NCBI GenBank assembly: GCA_963668365.1
Contig: OY764266.1
Location: forward strand, 558,001-622,000
Origin: VXNE01 sp963668365
Lineage (GTDB): Bacteria; Pseudomonadota; Gammaproteobacteria; Pseudomonadales; Azotimanducaceae
Direction: 5' to 3'
Length of the DNA stretch: 64,000 bases
Shown: piece after piece, positions 43,614-53,011 of the stretch
How positions within the stretch are numbered: the first letter of the stretch is position 1
Layout: the number at the start of each line of letters is the position of its first letter
Translations under genes and position numbers: made by a program
Notes under the pieces: model-generated
What the model saw: only the letters and a program-made list of their open reading frames with translations
Told to the model about the DNA's origin: nothing
The model's database searches: none

Positions 43614-46600
43614 CTACCAAGTGTCGATAAAAGGATACTTCTTCTCCGTGCGCGGTGCCGCAGGCGGCAGCCGCCGCAGGCTGCTCGCGATCCAGGCGCG
43701 GGTGTCGGCAGGGTCGATCACGTCGTCGAGGCCGCCTCCGACGCCGGCATTGATGGCCCTGGCGTTCTCGTAGGCGGTGGCGACGCGGCGCTCGAATTCG
43801 AGCACGCGTTCTTCGGCATCCTCGATGGCGGCGAGTTCCTTGCGGAATCCCAGCTTCACCGCGCCTTCGATGTTCATGCCGGCGAACTCCGCGGTCGGCC
43901 AGGCGACGGTGAAGAAGCCGACCAGCGAACTGGCGCCGCACATCGCCTGCACGCCGAGCCCGTAGGCCTTGCGCACGACCACGCCGAACAGCGGCGTGGT
44001 CATGTTGGCGCCGGCGTTGAACATCCGCGTGCAGTGGCGTACCAGCGCGGTGCGCTCCACATCCGGGCCGACCATCATCCCGGGGCAGTCCATCAGGCTC
44101 AGCACCGGGATGTCGAAGGCGTCGCAGAGCTGGAGGAAGCGCGCTCCCTTGTCGGCCCCGTCGGAGTCGATGGCCCCCGCGAGATGGTGCGGATTGTTGG
44201 CGATCACGCCCATCGGTCGGCCCTCGACGCGAATGAACGCGGTGATGACCCCGATGCCGAACTTCTCGCGAATCTCCAGCACGGAGCCCGCGTCCGCGAT
44301 CGTGTGGACGATCTCGCGCATGTCGTACAGGCGCAGCCGGTTCTCGGGAACAACATGACGCAGTTGCCGCTGATCCGGTGCTTCCCAGGCGTCGATGCTG
44401 CCCTGGAAGTAGGAGAGATACTTCTGCGCCACTTCGACCGCCTCTTCCTCGTCTTTCGCGAGGATGTCGACGACGCCGTTCGGCACCTGGAAGGACATCG
44501 GTCCGACCTCCTCCGGCGTGTATATGCCGAGGCCACCGCCCTCGATCATGGCGGGGCCGCCCATGGCCACCGTGGTGCGCTCGGTCGCGATGATGACGTC
44601 GCAGCACGCCACCAGGGCGGTGTTGCCGGCGAAAGTGCGTCCGTTGATGACGCTGACGAGCGGCACGAGTCCCGACAGCTTGGAGAACTGGGTGAACGTA
44701 TGCGTGTCGAACGCGACTCCGGGACCGCGCTTGTCGTCGCCCGGCCGACCGCCGCCGCCCTCTCCGAACAGGACGACGGGGATGCGGAACCGGTTGGCCA
44801 GTTCGTACATGCGGTCCTGCTTGTAATGATTGCGCCCGCCCTGGGTTCCGGCGAGCACCGTGTAGTCGTAGTGGACCACCATGGCGCGCGCTTTCTCTTC
44901 GCCGAAGAGGTCGGCGTTGATGGTGCCGATACCGGCGACCAGGCCGTCGGCCGGCGTGTTCCGGCGCAACGTCTCCATGTCGTGGCGCTGGTGCTGGCGC
45001 GCGACGACCAGCGGCCAGTATTCCTTGAATGAACCTTCGTCCACGAGTTGATCGATGTTCTCCCGCGGCATCCGGTAGCCGAAGCCGTAGCGCTTGGCCA
45101 CGGCCTCCGGACGGTTCTCGTCGAGGATGTAGGCGTGGCGTTCGTAGGCCTGCTGGAGATCGGGGCGGATGTAGTCGGGATCGAGTTGTTCGGCGGTTGC
45201 GGCGGCGCCGCCCGTCACCTCCGCCTCTTCGACGAACACGATGGGATAGCCCTCGCGCACCACGTCGCCCTGGGCCATGGTGATCTCGCGCACGACGCCG
45301 TCGCGGTCTGCGGCGATGACATGCTCCATCTTCATGGCCTCGACCACGGCGACCTGCCGGCCGGCACGGACCTCGTCGCCAACGGACACGTCGATCGAAA
45401 CGATGGTTCCCTGGATGGGTGAACTCAGACCGGACGCGCCGTCGGGTCCCGCGATCGGCGGCGCGTCCGGCGCCGGCGCCGCCGTCCGCTCCGACTTGAC
45501 TCTCGCGTCGTGATCGAAGAGCGCGAGCGGATCCCGGGTATCCACGCGCGCCCCCGCGAAACCCTTCGCGTCGCCTTCGCCGCCGTTTGGTCGGGGCGTC
45601 TCCACGAACCGTTGCGGCATGTCGGTGCGCGGTGCCGCAAGCTGCGCCATGTGTTCGTCGACCCAGCGGGTGTACACGCGGCCGGCGGCGAAGTCGTCGT
45701 GATCGAGGATGTTGCGCAGGAAACCGAGGTTGCTGTCAACGCCGCCGAGCCGGAATTCGGACAGGGCGCGGGAGGTGCGGGCCACTGCGGCACCGAAATC
45801 GGACGACGGCGAGTGGCCGATCACCTTGGCGAGCAGCGAGTCGAAGGCAGCGCTGGTCTGATATCCGGCATAGCCGAAACCGTCGGTGCGCACCCCCGGG
45901 CCGTTCGGTGCTTCGTAGACCGTCAGCGTGCCGCCGGCGGGCCTCAGGCTACCGTCCTCGCCGAGGGTTTCCATGTTGACGCGGGCCTGAATGGCGTAGC
46001 CCCGGGGCCGGGCGACGCCGGGCGCGTCGAGACCGAGGTCGCAAAGCGTCTCGCCGCGAGCGAGCCGAATCTGCGCCTGCACGATGTCGACGCCCGTCAC
46101 TTCTTCGGTCACGGTGTGCTCAACCTGCAGTCGGGCGTTGGTCTCGATGAACGCGAATGGCCGCGCGTCGCCGCCGTTCGAGGCGTCGACGAGGAACTCG
46201 AACGTGCCGAGACTGGCATAGCGCTCCCGGCCGGCGAAACGCACGGCGGCCTCGATGACGGCGTCCCTCACGTCCTCGGCGAGGCCCGGCGCGGGGGCCA
46301 CTTCGACGACCTTCTGACGACGACGCTGCACGCTGCACTCGCGCTCGCCGAGATGCGTGACAGCACCGTGATGGTCGCCGACGATCTGTACTTCGACGTG
46401 GCGCGCGCGCGGCAGGAACTCTTCCGTATACACGTCGGCAACACCGAACGCTGCTTCGGCCTCGGATCGGCAGCGCGCGTACGCGGCTTCTATCTCCTCG
46501 GCCGCCCGCACCACCCGGGTGCCGCGCCCGCCGCCGCCCGCCACCGCCTTGATGATCATCGCGCCGCCGTTGCACGACGCGAAGAATTCCCTTGCCTCCT

Positions 46601-47021
46601 CCAGGGACACCGGCTGATCGCATCCCCCGAGGACCGGGACATCCGCCGCCGCCGCCGCCGTTCGCGCGCGGACCTTGTCGCCGAACAGTTCGAGATGTTC
46701 GGGCGTCGGCCCGACGAATACGATGCCCGCGTCGGCGCAAAGGCGCGCGAAGTCTGCGCGTTCGGAGAGGAATCCATACCCCGGGTGGATGGCCCCGCAC
46801 GCGGCCTCCCGCGCGGCCGCGACGATGGCTTCCTGGTCGAGGTAGGCGCGCGCGCCGCTTCCGCGGAGCGCCACCGCTTCGTCCGCGACCCTCGTGTGCA
46901 GGCTTTCGGCATCGTCGATTGAATGCACGGCCACCGTTCGCAACCCGAGTTCGGCCGCGGCCCTGGCGACACGAATGGCAATCTCGCCGCGATTGGCAAT
47001 GAGCAAGGCATCGAAACGCAT
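43614..47021 (-). CDS. Single-chain biotin-dependent acyl-CoA carboxylase
   Basis: About 1135 residues combining all three parts of a carboxylase. The biotin carboxylase domain spans roughly 1-455 (LIANRGEIAIRVARA, the ATP loop KAVAGGGGRGTR, ETNARLQVEHTVTEE). The biotinyl domain has VEAMKMEHVI with the biotin lysine near 564. The carboxyltransferase domain follows (GTQGGRNHYKQDRMYELANR, VINGRTFAGNTALV, LMDCPGMMVG). It resembles single-polypeptide long-chain acyl-CoA carboxylases. The ATG at 47021 (MRFDALLIANRG) is preferred over one at 47042. The physiological acyl-CoA is uncertain. Confidence 0.88.
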   Translation of the reverse strand: MRFDALLIANRGEIAIRVARAAAELGLRTVAVHSIDDAESLHTRVADEAVALRGSGARAYLDQEAIVAAAREAACGAIHPGYGFLSERADFARLCADAGIVFVGPTPEHLELFGDKVRARTAAAAADVPVLGGCDQPVSLEEAREFFASCNGGAMIIKAVAGGGGRGTRVVRAAEEIEAAYARCRSEAEAAFGVADVYTEEFLPRARHVEVQIVGDHHGAVTHLGERECSVQRRRQKVVEVAPAPGLAEDVRDAVIEAAVRFAGRERYASLGTFEFLVDASNGGDARPFAFIETNARLQVEHTVTEEVTGVDIVQAQIRLARGETLCDLGLDAPGVARPRGYAIQARVNMETLGEDGSLRPAGGTLTVYEAPNGPGVRTDGFGYAGYQTSAAFDSLLAKVIGHSPSSDFGAAVARTSRALSEFRLGGVDSNLGFLRNILDHDDFAAGRVYTRWVDEHMAQLAAPRTDMPQRFVETPRPNGGEGDAKGFAGARVDTRDPLALFDHDARVKSERTAAPAPDAPPIAGPDGASGLSSPIQGTIVSIDVSVGDEVRAGRQVAVVEAMKMEHVIAADRDGVVREITMAQGDVVREGYPIVFVEEAEVTGGAAATAEQLDPDYIRPDLQQAYERHAYILDENRPEAVAKRYGFGYRMPRENIDQLVDEGSFKEYWPLVVARQHQRHDMETLRRNTPADGLVAGIGTINADLFGEEKARAMVVHYDYTVLAGTQGGRNHYKQDRMYELANRFRIPVVLFGEGGGGRPGDDKRGPGVAFDTHTFTQFSKLSGLVPLVSVINGRTFAGNTALVACCDVIIATERTTVAMGGPAMIEGGGLGIYTPEEVGPMSFQVPNGVVDILAKDEEEAVEVAQKYLSYFQGSIDAWEAPDQRQLRHVVPENRLRLYDMREIVHTIADAGSVLEIREKFGIGVITAFIRVEGRPMGVIANNPHHLAGAIDSDGADKGARFLQLCDAFDIPVLSLMDCPGMMVGPDVERTALVRHCTRMFNAGANMTTPLFGVVVRKAYGLGVQAMCGASSLVGFFTVAWPTAEFAGMNIEGAVKLGFRKELAAIEDAEERVLEFERRVATAYENARAINAGVGGGLDDVIDPADTRAWIASSLRRLPPAAPRTEKKYPFIDTW

Positions 47022-47042
47022 GGACTTTCCCCGATGATTCAT

Positions 47043-47334
47043 CTCGCATACCCGAACGGCTGATCGTGCCGTTGCGGAAGACGGGATTTTACTTCGATGT
47101 CGTACGCTGAACCCGCCGTTATTCGTTTGACGTTGTGCGGCGGCAATTCCTGACCTGAGAGGTCCCTGGCGGACGAATAATCAGCCCCGTGGCGCGCAGC
47201 AACTCACGAGCAACAAACGTGCCATTACTACGCGAGAACGAGGCGTTTCCCCATGTCAAGACTGAAAAAATCGTCGGCTGTGCTAATCTTTATAGGCACT
47301 GGGGAAGCAATAATGAAAATTAGGGAGAGGCAAC
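47043..47334. promoter_or_regulatory. Divergent intergenic region with promoter for the SutA-like gene
   Basis: This 292-base space separates the carboxylase start from the short gene at 47335. A plus-strand TGCTAATCT (extended -10 type) lies near 47282-47290 and AGGGAGAGG precedes the ATG. No gene was found in it; base composition is lower in GC than its surroundings. Confidence 0.45.
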
Positions 47335-47514
47335 ATGGCCAATCGATCACGCACCGATGCTGCAATCGCCCGGACTCGGGAGCAACTCGCCGCAGACGTT
47401 GACACGTATCTCAAGTCCGGTAACAGGATTCAACAAGTACCGATGGGCGTGAGTGGCCAGGGACCCGCCAGCGGTGGCCGCAAGCAACTGGTTCTCAAAC
47501 CCAGACGGGCCTAG
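47335..47514 (+). CDS. Short SutA-like protein (possible RNA polymerase-associated regulator)
   Basis: A 59-residue protein beginning MANRSRTDAAIARTREQLAA; the core AADVDTYLKSGNRIQQVPMG is similar to the FLxxGGxIxxV segment of Pseudomonas SutA, which binds RNA polymerase in slow-growing cells. The acidic N-terminal tail of SutA is missing and the C-terminus is basic (KQLVLKPRRA). ATG follows GGGAGAGG by five bases. A -10-like box lies upstream. The homology is suggestive, not certain. Confidence 0.55.
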   Translation: MANRSRTDAAIARTREQLAADVDTYLKSGNRIQQVPMGVSGQGPASGGRKQLVLKPRRA

Positions 47515-47537
47515 GCTACCCACTACACCAGCAGACC

Positions 47538-47555
47538 GCGAGGGGCATTCCTCGC
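47538..47555 (+). repeat. Single palindromic unit related to the REP-like family
   Basis: GCGAGGGGCATTCCTCGC resembles the hairpin of the repeat family in fdsG (GCGAGGGGTGTCCCCTCGC) but is shorter and lacks the AGCCGGGGAGC arm. It lies 24 bases after the SutA-like stop and may act as its transcript end. Confidence 0.5.
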
Positions 47556-47691
47556 AAGTTCAAGTTAAAGAACCAAACCCCGAAAGCGTCGCTTGCGATG
47601 GCTCGATGTAACTCGCGGATGTCCAGGCTACCGGATCGGTAGCGGAACTGTCGTGCGTCTCGCCACGAATCGCTGCTCACGGTGCTGAGCC

Positions 47692-48331
47692 GTGTCCGAA
47701 CCCGTCGCGCCCGGTTTCCGGTCCATTCGATCCACTCCGTTCGACGGCGCCGCTCATCGTCTACATCGACATCAAGAGTCCCTACGCGTTCGTCGCCAGG
47801 GATCCGACCCGACGCCTGGCGGAAGCCTTGAGGATTCGTGTCGACTGGCGCCCGCTGACGCTGGACATCCCGAGCTATCTAGGTTCCGCGCGACTCGACG
47901 ACAAGGGCAAGGTCGCCGAAGCGAATCGTATGCCGTCCCAGTGGCGCAATGTCCGCTATGCCTATCACGACGCCATGCAAAACATCTATCGCGCCCCGGA
48001 CTCGAGCCTCGCGGGTATGGGCATGCTGGCCGCGAGGGCGCATTCGGAAGGGGCGCTTCGGAACCACCTCGACCGTGCCTTCGGACAGTACTGGGAAGAC
48101 GGTCTCGACATCGAAGATGCGGATGTCGTTTCCGGGCTGTTGTCCGCGGCGGGCGTGGAGGCGTTCGAGCCGGACGCGGCGCAGTTCAATGCGCTGCAGG
48201 AAAGCCTTTCGCTCGCAGGCGTTCTCGAGACCCCCGCCTATCTCGTGGACGGCGACATCTTCCTGGGCCGCGCCCACTTGCCGATGGTCCGCTGGATTCT
48301 CACGGGACGCACGGGCGCTTCTCCCATCTGA
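47692..48331 (+). CDS. DsbA-fold 2-hydroxychromene-2-carboxylate isomerase-like protein
   Basis: The frame ending at 48331 can be read from about 47750: PLIVYIDIKSPYAFVARDPT, then VDWRPLTLDIPSYLG, NRMPSQWRNVRYAYHD, GVLETPAYLVDGDIFLGRAHL. This is the HCCA isomerase/DsbA thioredoxin fold with the serine in KSPYAF replacing the CxxC. About 194 residues fit the family. No ATG or GTG starts this frame after the stop at 47609. A GTG at 47692 (MSEPVAPGF) is in another frame, so either a one-base shift near 47745 or a rare start is involved. Confidence 0.65.
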
Positions 48332-48354
48332 GGTCGCCGGTCCCGACGGGCGCT

Positions 48355-49173
48355 TCAGTGCACGATGTCTACGGGATGCGTCTGGCCGGTCCCGCGATGC
48401 GCCAACTGGCGCATTTCGGGGACCAGTCCGGAAAGCGTCTCCCGGCGGTATGCGGGGGCGGGATGCGTGCTGAGGAACGGCACGGATACTCCGCCGCCAA
48501 CCTTCGCCATCTTGTCCCACAGGGTGACCGCGGCTGCGGGGTCGTAGCCCGCCAGCGCCGCCAGTTCGATGCCGAGGCGGTCCGCTTCGGATTCGGCGGC
48601 CCGGCTGTTGGGCAGACTGATGGCGAGATTCGCCGCGAGCGCGGCACGCGAGAGATCGCGGTCCTCTGCGTCGAGGATCGTATCTGCCGCGATCAGGCCC
48701 ACGGCGGTGACCAGCGCGATGGACATGCGTTCGGCGGTGTGGTTGGCGATGGCATGCGATATCTCGTGGCTCATGATCTGGGCGAGTTCATCGTCGGTGG
48801 GGTCGAGTCGTTCGAACAGGCCGCTATAGACCGCCATCCTGCCGCCCGCCATGCACCAGGCGTTGACGGTCTCCGGCTCGTCGATGAGAGCCACGCTCCA
48901 CTGCCAGCCGGCCGTGTGCGGGTAGCGCGCCACCGCCTCTCCCGCGACGCGTCCGGTGACTGTCCGCAGGCGATCCGCGAGCAGCGGATCGTTCAGCAGG
49001 CGGTCCTCGCGAGACAGCTTCTGCACCGTGCTGATGTAGGCCCTGCGCGATTCCACGATGGCGGCTTCGGGCGAGATCACCATCAGTTGGGCGCGTCCTC
49101 CGGGACTCGTGACGCAACCCGAAAGCGCGGTGGCGGCAAGCACCAGCAGGGCGGCGTGGCAGGCAAAGGTCAT
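48355..49173 (-). CDS. M48 family metalloprotease, lipoprotein
   Basis: A 272-residue zinc protease of the LoiP/YcaL/Oma1 type. The signal ends with a perfect lipobox (ATALSGC), so it is anchored to a membrane. The HExxH motif is in IMSHEISHAIANH near residue 140 and the third zinc ligand is the glutamate in RAAESEADRLG. These proteases degrade misfolded envelope proteins. Start at 49173 (MTFACHAALLVLA). Downstream of it, 49174-49289 is noncoding. Confidence 0.88.
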   Translation of the reverse strand: MTFACHAALLVLAATALSGCVTSPGGRAQLMVISPEAAIVESRRAYISTVQKLSREDRLLNDPLLADRLRTVTGRVAGEAVARYPHTAGWQWSVALIDEPETVNAWCMAGGRMAVYSGLFERLDPTDDELAQIMSHEISHAIANHTAERMSIALVTAVGLIAADTILDAEDRDLSRAALAANLAISLPNSRAAESEADRLGIELAALAGYDPAAAVTLWDKMAKVGGGVSVPFLSTHPAPAYRRETLSGLVPEMRQLAHRGTGQTHPVDIVH

Positions 49174-49289
49174 ACTGCGTCCGCGCAGCGGGACATGAAG
49201 ACGTCGGGTGAAGGTTGTCTGTGTCAAATCGTTTCTCTCTAGTGTCGTATTGGTCCTCGACTCTTGCTCAATCGCCACTGTCCACGAAG

Positions 49290-50321
49290 TCAGGCGAGCG
49301 CCGGGATCACTTCGTCGGTCAGCCGCATGAACGACGCGTGGCTGAGCGGCGCGGCGAGCAGGTATTTGAGCGGCAGTTCCTCCTCCAATCGCCTCAGTTC
49401 GTCGATGATCCGGCCGGGGGAGCCGTGAACGATGACCTGGTCGACATAGCGCTCCACCGGGTCGGCGTATTCTACCCGGCGACCTTTCGCATATGAGCCC
49501 ACGGTCCAGCGCGCGCCCGCCCGCGCGACTTCCCTGCCCTCGGCATCGGTCTTGCCGATGGCCACAAGACGCGCCATGGGCGTGTCCTGGTCGTTGCGGC
49601 GGCCGTGCTCGGCGAGTCCGCGCCGATATGCGCGGTACTTCTCCGCCAGTTCCTCGTGGGACGAGTGCGGGTCCATCAGGATCGCGTGCCCTTCGCTCGC
49701 GGACCACGAGATCGCCTCCGGCGAGCTGGAGGCGATCCACACCGGCGGATGCGGCTTCTGCAGCGGTTTCGGGAGCACCTCGACGTCCCGGTACCGATGG
49801 AACTGCCCGTCGTAGCTGAGACGATCTTCGCGCCACGCGCGCAAGACGATGTCGACGTTCTCGCGAAAGCGCGGATACGAATCCTCCGGCTCCACGCCGA
49901 AGACTTCGAACTCCTTCCTGTCGAAGCCTCTGCCCGCCCCCCAGTTCACGCGGCCGCCGGAGAGGACATCGAGTAGCGCTACCTCTTCGGCCAGGCGCAC
50001 GGGGTCGTAGAACGCGGCTAGAGAAACGCCTGTGCCGATTCTCAGGTTCCGCGTGATGCCGGCCACGTGCATGCCCATGAGGTGCACGGATGGACACACG
50101 CTGTAGGTCGAGAAATGGTGTTCCGCGAGCCACACGGCGTCATATCCGGTCGTCTCCATGATGCGAATGCGGTCGAGAGCGCGCTCGTACACCGTGGGCA
50201 GCGGGAAACGCCGTCCGGGCCAGCTAAAGAACTGCAATACGCCAAATTTCAATGGAGCCGCCTGTTGCGATCGAACGCGACTCCTTCTGCCAAGGACATC
50301 CGCTTCGCCGATCTCGTCCAA
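49290..50321 (-). CDS. Luciferase-like flavin-dependent monooxygenase (LLM class)
   Basis: Up to 343 residues. Homology begins at LKFGVLQFFSWPGRRFPL and includes VWLAEHHFSTYSVCPSV, LRIGTGVSLAAFYDPVRLAE, SGGRVNWGAGRGFDRKEF and PPVWIASSSPEAISW: the alkanal-monooxygenase subgroup of the superfamily. The start is unclear: the frame opens at 50321, but the TTG that encodes the leucine of LKFGV (near 50252) would match homologues better. Substrate unknown. Confidence 0.78.
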   Translation of the reverse strand: MDEIGEADVLGRRSRVRSQQAAPLKFGVLQFFSWPGRRFPLPTVYERALDRIRIMETTGYDAVWLAEHHFSTYSVCPSVHLMGMHVAGITRNLRIGTGVSLAAFYDPVRLAEEVALLDVLSGGRVNWGAGRGFDRKEFEVFGVEPEDSYPRFRENVDIVLRAWREDRLSYDGQFHRYRDVEVLPKPLQKPHPPVWIASSSPEAISWSASEGHAILMDPHSSHEELAEKYRAYRRGLAEHGRRNDQDTPMARLVAIGKTDAEGREVARAGARWTVGSYAKGRRVEYADPVERYVDQVIVHGSPGRIIDELRRLEEELPLKYLLAAPLSHASFMRLTDEVIPALA

Positions 50322-50390
50322 GTTTGCGTCGCCGCGCTATTATGACGAACGAGAGTAGTCCCCGTTAACCCGGATGGCGCGATAAAGACC

Positions 50391-51689
50391 GTGAGCAGTT
50401 CCTATCCCATTATTCCGTGGACCCTTTCACGCAAGGTAGAGCGAGCCGAGGGAGCCTACCTGCACATGGACGGGCACCGCATTCTGGACGCCGCGGGCGG
50501 GGCCATCGTGACGAATATCGGTCACGGACGGGCGGAGGTCGTTGAGGCGGTCGCCGAGGCGACCCGGCGGGAAGGTTATGTCATTCCGCCGTGGCTCACG
50601 CCGACGCGTGAACGGCTGATGGATCGCCTTGCGGCGGACTGGCTGCCGGTGGAATTCACGCACACGCATCTCACCTGCGGCGGTTCGGAAGGCGTCGAGA
50701 CGGCCATGAAGGTCGCGTTGCAATACCACTACGCACGCGGACGACCGGAAAAGTCCAAGATCGTGGGCCACTCCGTGTCCTATCACGGCACGACCCTGGC
50801 GACGACCGGGGTCGGCGGACACGAAGCGCGCCGGTTCGGCCTGGCCCACGCGTTGCCGGAATATCCTTCGTCGCCGACGCCGGATCCCCTGCGGTGCCCC
50901 GGCGGCGATCCCGCAAGCTACTATGTCGACGCCTTCGAGCGCACGATCGAGCGCGAAGGCCCGGAGCGCATCGCCGCATTCGTCGGGGAGCCCATTATCG
51001 GCGCCAGCGGCGGCGCCGTCGTGCCGCCGGACACCTATTGGCCGGCCGTGCGCCGCATCTGCGACGAGAACGATATCTTGCTGATCGCCGACGAAGTGAT
51101 GACCGGTTTCGGTCGCACGGGGCTGGCGTTCGGCCACCAGCACTGGCCGGTAGCGCCGGACATCTTCGTCTCCGGCAAGGGGCTGACCGGCGGCTACGCG
51201 CCCCTCACGGGCATATTCGCCACCGACGCCGTCGTGGCACCCCTGGCCGACGAGGGCATGACCGTCATGTTTCACACCTTCGCCGCGCATTCGGGCGCGT
51301 GCGCCGCCGCCGACAAGGTACTGGAGATCATGACGCGCGAAGATTTGGTCGCGCGCGCCGCCAGGATGGGCGACGAACTCCAGAACGGCCTGTCGGCCGC
51401 GTTGTCGAATCATCCGCGCGTTGCCGAGGTGCGCGGGCGCGGCCTGTTGATCGGGGTCGAGGTCGTGAAGGACCGCGTCACGCTCGAACGGTTCCCGAAA
51501 GAAGCCAACGTCACCGCCCGGGTAGTCAATTCGGCGCTGGAACGCGGTGTATTTTTCTACGGGGGCGGCACGGGCGAGGTGCGGGACGTAATCGTGCTGG
51601 GACCCCCGTTCACCATTGACGCGAACCATGTCGACCAGATGATCGATGCGCTCTCGGGCGCCATCGACGATGTGACGCGCGCGGCATGA
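50391..51689 (+). CDS. Class III PLP-dependent aminotransferase
   Basis: A 432-residue enzyme of the omega-transaminase group. The PLP-binding lysine is in FVSGKGLTGGYAPL, preceded by LLIADEVMTGFGRTG (the aspartate that holds the pyridine nitrogen), and substrate residues are in LTCGGSEGVETAMK. A GTG start at 50391 opens MSSSYPIIPWTLSRKVERAE. Such enzymes move amino groups from amines or omega-amino acids to 2-oxo acids. It is divergent from the luciferase-like gene, 69 bases apart. Confidence 0.88.
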   Translation: MSSSYPIIPWTLSRKVERAEGAYLHMDGHRILDAAGGAIVTNIGHGRAEVVEAVAEATRREGYVIPPWLTPTRERLMDRLAADWLPVEFTHTHLTCGGSEGVETAMKVALQYHYARGRPEKSKIVGHSVSYHGTTLATTGVGGHEARRFGLAHALPEYPSSPTPDPLRCPGGDPASYYVDAFERTIEREGPERIAAFVGEPIIGASGGAVVPPDTYWPAVRRICDENDILLIADEVMTGFGRTGLAFGHQHWPVAPDIFVSGKGLTGGYAPLTGIFATDAVVAPLADEGMTVMFHTFAAHSGACAAADKVLEIMTREDLVARAARMGDELQNGLSAALSNHPRVAEVRGRGLLIGVEVVKDRVTLERFPKEANVTARVVNSALERGVFFYGGGTGEVRDVIVLGPPFTIDANHVDQMIDALSGAIDDVTRAA

Positions 51690-51779
51690 TGCTCCGGGCC
51701 GACGGGAAATGCGGGCGACTGCGTACACATAGGCGTACTCAGCACCAAAAAGGAAAAGGACGTGCAAGGAGATAAGAGC

Positions 51780-52451
51780 GTGCAAGGACAGGTGGTTTCG
51801 GTTGGCCTGGTTGTCGGCATTTGCGTAACGCTGGCCGCGTTTACCGCACTGGCCGGGGATGATTCGGACAGGAAGAAGATGGATCGCTCCATGGATATCG
51901 CGGAATTGAAGGCCGCCGCCGGCGAGCGGTTCGCGAAAGTGGATGCGGACGGCGACGGCAAGGTGACGCCCGAGGAATTCGCGGCCGCGGGGATGGCCCG
52001 CGGAGAAGCGCGCGGAGAAGGCAGGCGTTGGCGCGAGGCTCGAGAGCGCAGGGGCAAGGAGATGCGCAAACGCAAGCGCGAAGGCATGCGGGAGCAACGC
52101 CGGGAAGCGCGGGGCATGATGAGCGAAAAGGTATTCGACGCGGCGGACGGCGATGCGGATGGCAAGCTGTCGAAGGAGGAGTTCGGGCAGCTTCCCGAAG
52201 CCGCGCGTTCCGTCGCGCAGCGGCGCGCCTTTGATCGCATCGATGCCGACGGAGATGGTGTTCTGACCGCGAGCGAGATGTCACCGAGGATCGCCCGGCT
52301 TGAGACAGCCGATGCGGACGGGGACGGCAAGATCAGCCGCGAGGAAATGCGCGCCCTGCGCAAGGAACAGGCTTCCGGAGAGGGGAAGAAGAAGCGCGGC
52401 TGGCGCAAGGGCAGGAAAGCCGGCGACGCGGATGCGGACAAGACCGAATAG
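51780..52451 (+). CDS. Secreted EF-hand calcium-binding protein
   Basis: About 223 residues. An export signal (MQGQVVSVGLVVGICVTLAA) precedes four EF-hand loops: DADGDGKVTPEE, DGDADGKLSKEE, DADGDGVLTASE and DADGDGKISREE. A long arginine/lysine/glutamate-rich helix (about 75-118) lies between the first and second loop, and the tail is basic. The GTG at 51780 has AAGGAG well placed; an earlier GTG at 51762 is possible. It is followed after six bases by an ECF sigma factor gene, so it is probably part of that regulon or signalling unit. Confidence 0.8.
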   Translation: MQGQVVSVGLVVGICVTLAAFTALAGDDSDRKKMDRSMDIAELKAAAGERFAKVDADGDGKVTPEEFAAAGMARGEARGEGRRWREARERRGKEMRKRKREGMREQRREARGMMSEKVFDAADGDADGKLSKEEFGQLPEAARSVAQRRAFDRIDADGDGVLTASEMSPRIARLETADADGDGKISREEMRALRKEQASGEGKKKRGWRKGRKAGDADADKTE

Positions 52452-52456
52452 TCGTT

Positions 52457-53011
52457 TTGGACGAGGTATCGGACGAAGAACTGATGCGTCTAGTCCAGAC
52501 CGGAGACCAGCAGGCGTACACGCGCCTGCTGGACCGGCATCTCGACAGGGTTCACGCCTACATCTTCCGCATGACGAACAATCGGGCGGATGCGGAGGAC
52601 ATCGCGCAGGAGACATTCCTGCGCGTTTGGCGCCGGGCGCGAACCTTCCAGCCGGGTCGCGTCCGCTTCACGACCTGGCTGCATCGGATCGCCCACAACC
52701 TGTGCGTGGACGCGTTTCGCAAGCGGCGGGATACGGTGGATACAAAAATCGATGCCATGGCCGATGGCGCGCCGACCGCGGACGAACTGAGCGCGGCGGA
52801 AGAACGTCGCAGAGCGGTTCACGCGGGTATCGCGGCGCTTCCCGAACGGCAGCGGTCCGCGCTGGTGTTGTGCCAGCTCCAGGGCCGATCCAACCGGGAG
52901 GCGGCGGAGATAATCGGCGTTTCGGTACATGCGCTGGAGTCGTTGATCGCGCGCGCGAGGCGAACGCTGAAGACGCGGCTACAGAATTATATGAACCTGG
53001 AGGGAGCGTGA
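52457..53011 (+). CDS. ECF-type RNA polymerase sigma factor
   Basis: A 184-residue sigma-70 family protein. Region 2 has YTRLLDRHLDRVHAYIFRMT and DAEDIAQETFLRVWRRA; region 4 has LPERQRSALVLCQLQGRSNR with EAAEIIGVSVHALESLIARA. The TTG at 52457 starts MDEVSDEELMRLVQ. The anti-sigma ATG touches its stop, indicating tight translational coupling. It resembles CnrH/RpoE-type group IV factors. It would direct polymerase to stress or metal-response promoters. Confidence 0.9.
   Translation: MDEVSDEELMRLVQTGDQQAYTRLLDRHLDRVHAYIFRMTNNRADAEDIAQETFLRVWRRARTFQPGRVRFTTWLHRIAHNLCVDAFRKRRDTVDTKIDAMADGAPTADELSAAEERRRAVHAGIAALPERQRSALVLCQLQGRSNREAAEIIGVSVHALESLIARARRTLKTRLQNYMNLEGA

Noticed and set aside
47515..47690. 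tRNA or small structured RNA after the SutA-like gene
   Set aside because: Apart from one short palindrome no cloverleaf or T-loop (GTTCRANYC) could be found.
49174..50133. Minus-strand open frame extending the M48 protease upstream
   Set aside because: It overlaps the luciferase-like gene in another frame; the lipoprotein signal at 49173 marks the true start.
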